A DNA stretch of 64,000 nucleotides from Lycium barbarum (Eukaryota > Streptophyta > Magnoliopsida > Solanales > Solanaceae): contig NC_083348.1 in NCBI RefSeq assembly GCF_019175385.1, positions 51,172,950-51,236,949 of the forward strand, given 5' to 3'. Every line of letters begins with the position of its first letter. Position 1 is the stretch's first letter. Below, piece by piece: positions 56,886-64,000 of this stretch. The notes below the pieces were generated by a model. That model did no database searches. It saw only the letters and a program-made list of their open reading frames with translations, and was not told the origin of the DNA. A program made the position numbers and the translations under genes.

Positions 56886-58084
56886 ATGGCCAGAGGAAGG
56901 CCGAGAAAGGAAACTACAACCATGGATATTAATGATACGACAATGCAGAAACAAGTAGGGAAAGGAACGGGACCTAAAACAACCTCACAACGCAATGGGA
57001 AAGCAATTACGGAGGCGTGGTCGGCACTACCAAATAAAGGGCCTATTACCCCAATCGGAGGTGGGAAGACTACGGATAAGCAAAACCCAGCACAATCAGG
57101 ACTGGGTAAGACAACAAAAAACCATAGGACCCCTCTAGAGTCATTGGAGGCTGAGCAATCCACTGTAGCTGCGCAGGATGGTACTGGTGCGAAGAGCAAT
57201 AGCCCAGCTAGGGTTGTTCCGCAAACGATTGTGGGGATCCAAGAGGAAACAACTGCACCAACGGAGGAGACTACGGAACAGAGAACCAATATGCCTAAAC
57301 CAGCTACTGACAGGGCATGGAATACACTTTTTCAAGTCAATAAAATGGCTGAAAAAGGTATGAGTCTTACATTTATTGCACCGACGATTCGAGAAGGCAA
57401 GAAAATAGTTGTGCTAGATAAAACAGAGGTAGATGTAGGCAGTGAAAAATGGAATACTGCATTAATTTTGTATGTCATCGGTGCATCCCTACTATTGCAA
57501 GCATTGGTAGGTTTATTGAACACAACTGGGCGTTTGTTGCTAAACCACAAATATTCTATCACAATGAGGGATATTTTGTGGTAAGATTTGTCAGTGTGGA
57601 TGATAGGAATGAGGTCTTGTACTCAGGTCCTCAAATGTTAAATAATAAACCTATGATACTCAAAGCTTGGTCAGCTGATTTTGATGTTGCAGTGGAGGTG
57701 TTAAAGACAATGCCACTGTGGGTTAAATACCCAAAATTGCCTCTTAATTGTTGGGAAATGGAGACATTGAGTAGAATTAGTAGTGGAATAGGGAATCCTT
57801 TATATGCTGATGAGTGTACAACTGCTATTGAAAGGATATCCTATGCAAGGGTGCTAGTGGAAATGGACATCACAAGGCCATTACCAAACACTGTACAAGT
57901 CCAGGATCCCAATGGGAAATTTTTTGACCAAGCTGTACAGTATGACTGGAAGCCACTGTATTGTGGTGTTTGTTGCCAACTTGGTCATGACTGTTCCAAA
58001 GATAGACGAAAGCCACCTGCAAAGCCTGTTACTAATGAACCAAAGGCAACAAAAGAGGCTAAGCAAGGAGATGTAGAAAAATGA
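56886..58084 (+). pseudogene. LINE ORF1 remnant (DUF4283 and zinc knuckle)
   Basis: The first part (56886-57584, MARGRPRKE start, polar and Thr/Pro-rich) is followed by a frameshift at about 57450-57580 into the frame 57449-58084. That frame holds the DUF4283 half (YFVVRFVSVDDRNEVLYSGP, PLWVKYPKLPLNCWEMETLSRI) and a zinc knuckle beginning YCGVCCQLGHDC (about 57958-57993). The likely role is RNA binding and chaperone for retrotransposition. A further Ser/Thr-rich open piece lies at 58217-58450 just before ORF2. Confidence 0.85.
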
Positions 58085-58446
58085 GCTGCAACTAAACCTT
58101 AAGAAGATGCACCTGGCTTGAAACAGAAGGATGGTGTATCTAAAGCTCAGGTTCAGCAGCAAAAACAGGCATGTAGGTTTAGAAATGGGCAAGTTCAATA
58201 GACTAGCCCTCATAAAGTGGTTGTTAATGTCACACCCCACCATCTGGGGTGGACTGGCAAATCAATGACACAAAAGGCAACTGCTAGAAGTAATAGGATT
58301 CCCTCTACTTCTACTACTGATGGTTCAATGAGTGATACAGTAGATAAGAGCAATACGAATAATGAAGCTACCACTTCTCAGAGTGAAATGACAAAGCTGA
58401 GTGGTGCAGTGTGTGAACTGGAGCCTAAACCCCCTAATATAGTTCA

Positions 58447-61400
58447 ATGATGTTGATAACATGGAATATGAGGGGTTTCAATAAGCTTTATAAGTAAAGG
58501 GAGATGGTAAAGTTTGTAAGAGAACATCAGGTTAGTCTTATAGCAATAACTGAGCACAGATTAAACAAAAAAATTGCATAAAAATAGTTAAGAAGGTTTT
58601 CCTTGGGTGGAACTGGGCTGAAAATTCCAATTCCAATGAGCAAGGTAGAATTTGGCTGCCATGGAATCCCACCAGAGTATCAGTAAGGGTGATCCAAAGT
58701 CAAGAACAGTTTATTCACAGCTTGGTGGTTATTGGGAATACTCAGTTCCTATTAACTGCTATTTATGTTATGCATACTGTCATGACTAGGAGAACACTGT
58801 GGGCTGCACTAGAAAGGATACATATTGGGGTTTAAGACTCCTGGATCCTGATGGGTGACTATCATGCTATTAAAGAGATTGATGATAGGTTAAATGGGGC
58901 AGAGGTTCAGGACTGTGAAATTAGAGATTTTAGACAGTTTATTCAAGACACCGGCCTCCATGAACTAAACACAGATGGGAGAGAATTTACATGGTCCAAT
59001 GGTACTGTTTATGGTAAAATTGACAGAGCCCTTGTCAACTCAACTTGGATGCTGAACATGTCTACAACTAGTGTGACTGCAATAGAACCATTGTTTTCTG
59101 ATCATTCCCCTCTCTGTCTATCCATTGATGAACAACAAAGGGATCCTCATACACTTTTTCGATTCTATAATTATATGGCAGTGCATTAGGGCTTTTAGCA
59201 AGCTATAAGTAAATGCTGGTCTAGACATCTCCAATATCCCTCCCTTAAACAAGTTTGGTTGAAGCTTATGCACGTTAAGTATGGGATGAAGAAGCTGAGA
59301 ATGACAGAATTCCAAGGGATAGTGGAGAAGATAGATACAACAAGACAAAAGCTGACTACTATGCAAAATCTTATAGCAGATGGGCACCATCCAGAGCTGG
59401 TATCAGAAGAAAAGTTGTTAAGAAGTGAATTTGAGAAATGGACAACTATTGAAGAAAGTATTTGGAGACAAAAGTCAAGAGTTCAGTGGTTAAAGCTGGG
59501 TGACTCAAACTCAAAGTTCTTCTTTCCAAGTATGAAAAGTAGGGTGGCACAAAACAAGATCAACTGCTTAAAAACCGAATTTGGTCGACTGGTATACACT
59601 GATCAAGAGATTGAAAAAAAAGTGTGTGGTTTCTATGGTAAGCTACTGGGACCCAGAGCTGGTTCAATACCAGCAATAGACCCTATGGTTATGAAGTTGG
59701 GTCATATCCTTGATAGAGCAGACCAATTGAATATGACTAGAACTGTAACTGCAACAGAAACAGAAATAACTCAAGCACTCCAGGACATTGATGATAGCAA
59801 AGCACCAGGTCATGATGGGTTTAATGCTTATTTTTTCAAGAAGGTTTGGGGGACCATTGGTAAGGGTATTACAGATGCTATTATACTGTTTTTTAGTGAT
59901 AATGTACTGCCTTCTGAAGTTAATTGTTCTAGTGTCATTTTAATTCCAAAAGTGAAAAACCCAGTGTCAGTGAAGGAGTACAGGCCCATCTCTTGTTGTA
60001 TTGTCCTATATAAAATCATTTCAAAGATCATCACTAAAAGATTGCAGTGTGTAATGGAGAAAATAGTCGAGAATAATCAAACTGCCTTTGTTCCTAGAAG
60101 ATTAATCAGTGATAATATTATATTGAGTCATGAGCTAGTTAAAGGCTATAACAGGAAAAACATCTCTCCTAGATGTATGCTTAAAATAGACATACAAAAG
60201 GCATATGATTCTGAGAATGGGCCTTCCTAGAGCAAATTCTCATCAGTCTGAATTTTCCAGATCAATTTGTGAGGTGGATCATGGTGTGTGTATCTACTGT
60301 TAATTATACCATTATGGTAAATGGGAAATTGTCCAAGGCATTCCCAGCTAAGAAGGGACTTAGACAAGGGGAATCATTATCCCCATATCTGTTTGTGATT
60401 TGTATGGAGTATTTGAATAGAGTGTTGAAACCTTTGGGTATTGATCCAGATTTCAATCATCATCCAAAGTGTGCTAAATTGAACATTGTTCAGCTGGGAT
60501 TTGCAGATGATCTGCTTCTGTTCTGTAAGGGTGATGAAATATCTATCTTTAAAGTGTATGACTATTTTCTTAAGTTCTCAACAGCTTCTGGCCTTATAGC
60601 AAACAGTAGTAAGAACTCTATTTATTTTAGGGGGGGAGGGGGGTCGACAATCTGACACAACCGAATGTATTGGACCGATTACAATTCACCAAAGGGATTC
60701 TGCCTTTTAGATATCTTGGGGTGCCACTAAGTACGAAGAGACTCACTACTATGCAATGTGTACCATTAATTGACAAGATGATGGGAAGGGGTACACACTG
60801 GACAACAAAACTTTTATCATATGCTGGTAGGCTTCAACTTGTCAAAACTGTGCTCGTTGCTGTTCAAACCTTTTGGGCCCAGATATTCATACTTCCCAAG
60901 AAGGTGATGAAGGATGTAAAAACAATCTATAGGACTTTCTTGTGGACAGGGGATACAACATCATCCAAGAAAGCTCGATTGCTTAGAAACTGTTATGCTT
61001 GCCCAAAGTGGCTAGTGGCTTGAATATTCTTCATGCATAAACATGGAACAAAGCTGCAATTTGTAAATTACTCTGGAACTTATCCAGGAAGGTAGATAAA
61101 TTGTGGGTTAAGTGGGTGCATGCTTACTATCTTAAACACCAAAATGTATGGAATTTTTTCCCAAATCAGGCTTTATGGATGCTAAAGAAGATATTTAAAG
61201 CAGTGGGGACCTTGGAAGCTGCAGGTATAGATGAACAACAGTTCACTAATGCTTCCACGTTCTCTATAAAACAGGTTTACCTAAAACTTAGGGGAAATCA
61301 TCCAAAGGTAAGTTGGAGAAGATTTGTATGCAACAATCATGGCGCTCCTAAGTGGATTTTTATACTGTATTTGGCTCTAAATAAAAGGCTGTACACCAGA

Positions 61401-61529
61401 GACCGACTGAAAAAGTGGGGTATAACTGAGCAAACTGCCTGTCCTCTATGTGCAACTGAAAATGAAACAGTGGACTATTTGTTTTTCAAGTGTGGATTCT
61501 CTGCAACAATATGGGAAAAAAAATGCTAG
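58447..61529 (+). pseudogene. LINE ORF2 remnant (endonuclease, reverse transcriptase, zf-RVT)
   Basis: The endonuclease starts near 58447 (ITWNMRGFNK) with several stops before 58840, then GDYHAI and GKIDRALVNSTW...SDHSPL (about 58853-59130). RT runs 59259-60660: DDSKAPGHDGFNAYFFK, YRPISCCIVLYKIISKI, AFVPRRLISDNIILSHE and KIDIQKAYDS, then a break near 60220. GLRQGESLSPYLFVICMEY and the catalytic GFADDLLLFCKG (about 60497-60532) follow. The thumb FRYLGVPLSTKR is followed by breaks at about 60655 and 61023. The C-terminal zinc-binding CPLCATENETVDYLFFKC is at about 61440-61493. At least four breaks, so inactive. Confidence 0.88.
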
Positions 61530-61949
61530 AATGGCAAGGACATCACAGATGTGCAATGGAATGGAAGGATGAGGTGGAGTGGATGGTTATGCAGGTAAAT
61601 GGGAAGCACTTCAATCTCAGGTATATAGACTGGTAACTGCTAGTTGTGTCTATTTCATTTGGCAGGAAAGGAATAACTGAGTCTTTCAAAGCAAACAAAG
61701 GGACCCTGGTACTATCATAAGACAAATTATTCAAGAGGTTATGGTAAGAGGCAGTATGTAGGCAAGAATTGCAAGTCAGCTGGCCCAGATGGATTACTAC
61801 ACTTCTTAGTTATATTTGATTGTTGATGGTTTGTTTGTCGCCGTGTTTAGTATAGGACCATGGGACTATGTCCATGCGCCTATTTTCCTTTAAACTCTGT
61901 ACAAAATGCTACTTTGGTTAAATAAAATCACTATTTACCAAAAAATAAT

Positions 61950-62257
61950 ATTTTGCAAGATGCGGAATAACCAATATTTTATATAATTTAGGACAAAAAT
62001 AGTTAAGTTCAACATGAAAAGATTATCACAATGTAGATTTCACAAAAAGGTTCATTAACTTAAGAAAAAGAAAAAAAAACCTATTTCTTAACATGCATCT
62101 TTCGGAAGGACAAACAAAGTTTAAAGTAAGAACAATTTAATTTCACTGACTTTAAAGAACATTTTTTCAAGAAGAATTTTATAAAAATCTTTCACAAGTT
62201 AACAAAATTATATCTTTTGTTCCTTGGTTTATGGCAAAAAATCTGGGAGATTATATT
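61950..62257 (+). pseudogene. Second, more divergent pararetrovirus fragment (coat protein N-terminus)
   Basis: At about 62170-62257 the frame reads EEFYKNLSQVNKIISFVPWFM, clearly related to NEFYIDLSQINQIIFFIPWFI of the piece starting at 55705. Upstream (about 62100-62150) a weaker match covers the beginning. It is cut at 62258 by an LTR. The differences from the 55705 copy are many, so this is another integration or lineage. The sequence 61950-62100 may belong to either viral piece. Confidence 0.7.
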
Positions 62258-64000
62258 TGTAACGACCCGTTCGGTCATTATAGTCTTTCTGGCATTTTCG
62301 CCCTTTTCCGGGCTTGGTTAGCTCACCTTTGACCCGAGGGAATAGTTGGCACGCTTCCCGGGGTGTCTAGATCGGATTCGGGTAACGTTTTGTGAAATAT
62401 GGGCTTAAAGTGAAAAAGAGTTGACCCAAAGTTGACTTTTGGGTAAACGGATCTTTTTCGAAAATTCGTCGATTCTGAGAGGTCCGGATGGTTGTTTAGA
62501 ACTTGTGTGTATATTTGGTTCGGTTCCCCATGCACTCAGATGCATTTTGGGACTTGGGTTGGGAGATTGCAATTAAGGTATATGGAGTTGACTCGGTCAA
62601 CAAGACCTCCGTTGGGAATTCTGAGGCCACGGGCGAGTTCGTAGCGTGTTTTTATGTGTGTCTATGTGTGTGGTATGTGAGCAAATGGCCTCGAGAATTA
62701 GTCAGAAAATCGAATTGAATTGTGAAACTTGGGTGGAATTCTGGTGTCTGGTGCCCTTAGTGTATCATTTAATACCATTACGAAATAGAGCTCTCGGGAA
62801 CTGCTCTTGGAGAATTTTGGTGGATATTCCTAGTGGTAAGTTCTCCTAATCCTCTTGCTAATTCACTTCTCCTAATCGCCTTAAAATTTCTCTTCCCTTA
62901 TCAATTCCTTAGTTATGGAAGATTAAAAGTGGGTTTTAAGGAATGTTCTACCTAGGCTTATTAATGATGAAATTGATGGAGTTTATGCTAGATTTTGATG
63001 AATCTAAGGTTGTTAATCATTTATCTTCCATTATTAGAGTTGAATTCTTGAATCAAAGAGTTAGGGTTTATACCCAAAATTGGGGGTTTTGCTTCAATTT
63101 TGAAATTAGGGGAATCCATAAGTTAAATTAGCAATTGGTTATTGGGTTATGATCACCTAGTGCTTAATTTGATGTTTTACTCTCGAATTTCCTGTTTTGA
63201 CCTTGTGGGCCCCGTTTTCCCAAATTCTAGGGTTGGATTTGACCTAAATTGAATGATAGCAATATTAGTATCGTTCTTCATGATTTCTAATCTTGATTTC
63301 AAATATTCCAGACTTCTTTGGTTCTGAGGCTCAACGGAAGGACAAGGCAAAAGAGTGACTGTTGGTGTTTGCTGTTCGGCCATCCAAGTAGGTTATGGCT
63401 TACCCTTGGTGAGACTTCGGATAGTGAAACATATATTTAGATTATATTGTCGGAGAAAGCATGTAAACCTTTAGGTATAAAGTTGGGTTGGATATTGTCT
63501 TAAGTTGGGCCTTGTTGCGTGATTGGGGCTAGCCACCCCGTTGTGTTGTGATTGTGTTGTTCTATTGTGTTGGCTTATGCTACGTGTTGTTAGTAGATAT
63601 TGGAATTTGTTGTTCCATTTTGATGATGATATTGTTGGCGTACCCACTGTTGGTACTTATGACTCTAATATATTGTTGGCTTACCCATTGTTGGTACTTG
63701 TGATATTCAGCATGATTATTGATGTTGATGCATGCATTGCACGCACTCTCATTCTTCATGATATACTGTTGAGACACTGTTGGCACTTGATGAAACACTG
63801 TGATGAGCTGGGATCGGTTTTTAAATGAGAGTGACGTGAGAGTTCGATATTCGATGTTAGTTCCAGAATCGTGGTTGAGTGAGTGCATGGACTCCGCGGG
63901 TCCCCCAGGATGGTGCCGGTGAGAACCCCCATGGGAAAAGATCCGGGGTCTCGTTTGTCTGTTGGGCAAAGATTCGGGACGAGTGACACTTAGACTTCGC
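62258..64000 (+). mobile_element. LTR of family B, running off the window
   Basis: Starts TGTAACGACCCGTTCGG and shares blocks with the solo LTR 33974-35779: the ttctgaggccacgggcgagttcgta type sequence near 62620 and the genic-looking but non-coding tract after. Whether it is solo or part of a full element cannot be seen. Open frames (for example 63523-63828 and 63580-63969) overlap on both strands and are not credible. Confidence 0.8.

Larger units (their letters stand above)
56810..61940 (+). mobile_element. Second L1-type LINE, inserted in the pararetrovirus
   Basis: 5.1 kb with leader, ORF1, ORF2 and an A-rich end (accaaaaaataat). Possible 9-bp duplication aaaaataat at 56801-56809 and 61941-61949, overlapping the tail and therefore weak. 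A different family from the LINE at 36478: the proteins share only motifs. Viral-looking sequence lies on both sides. Confidence 0.85.

Noticed and set aside
56864..57289. 141-codon minus-strand frame with hydrophobic stretches
   Set aside because: Antisense shadow of LINE ORF1.
63523..63969. Overlapping open frames on both strands at the window end
   Set aside because: Inside a family B LTR, no domain recognised, mutually antisense.

Overview
Plant nuclear DNA, almost certainly from a eudicot of the nightshade family (Solanaceae). The grounds are spliced plant gene structure, chromovirus and Reina-type Ty3/gypsy fragments, TS- and Au-like SINEs, RTE- and L1-type LINEs, and a caulimovirid-type endogenous pararetrovirus. 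The genus cannot be fixed from sequence reading alone.

The only host gene I can support is an apparently intact UPF3 (nonsense-mediated mRNA decay factor) on the minus strand, 43961 down to 24744. It can be modelled as 13 exons with GT-AG introns in a continuous 525-codon frame. Coding sequence is about 1.6 kb of a 19.2 kb gene. Most of its intron excess is transposable elements: an L1-type LINE in intron 5, a solo LTR in intron 6, a truncated RTE LINE, an Au-like SINE and a Stowaway-like MITE in intron 7, a MITE that makes up most of intron 9, a DNA element with a nested SINE in intron 10, and a TS-like SINE in intron 12.

1-15994: a decayed Tekay/Del-like chromovirus (gag, protease, RT, RNase H, integrase, chromodomain-like tail) with both LTRs. 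A 3.5 kb solo LTR sits in its integrase, a 2.4 kb solo LTR sits in its 3' LTR, and its 5' LTR is cut by another LTR element that lies next to or contains a partial hAT-like copy. 15995-20098: a non-coding LTR-retrotransposon remnant, then an internally deleted second gypsy element whose protease is split by an 860-bp hAT-like element. 20099-24743: MITE, local repeats, a plastid-like trnH-GUG fragment, and the 3' flank of UPF3. 24744-43961: UPF3. 44260-56800: an endogenous pararetrovirus in two head-to-head pieces. The long minus-strand piece ends about 300 bp upstream of the UPF3 start and is split by two more solo LTRs. It keeps a tRNA-Met primer site, TATA box and poly(A) signal. 56810-61940: a second L1-type LINE. 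62100-62257: a more divergent pararetrovirus scrap, cut by an LTR that runs off the window.

All five complete LTR insertions that carry 5-bp target-site duplications are solo LTRs. The mobile-element and viral frames are broken by stops and shifts. The one long open mobile frame is the 5'-truncated RTE LINE. I found no prokaryotic features, CRISPR array or biosynthetic cluster. The most unusual part is the rearranged pararetrovirus abutting the UPF3 promoter.
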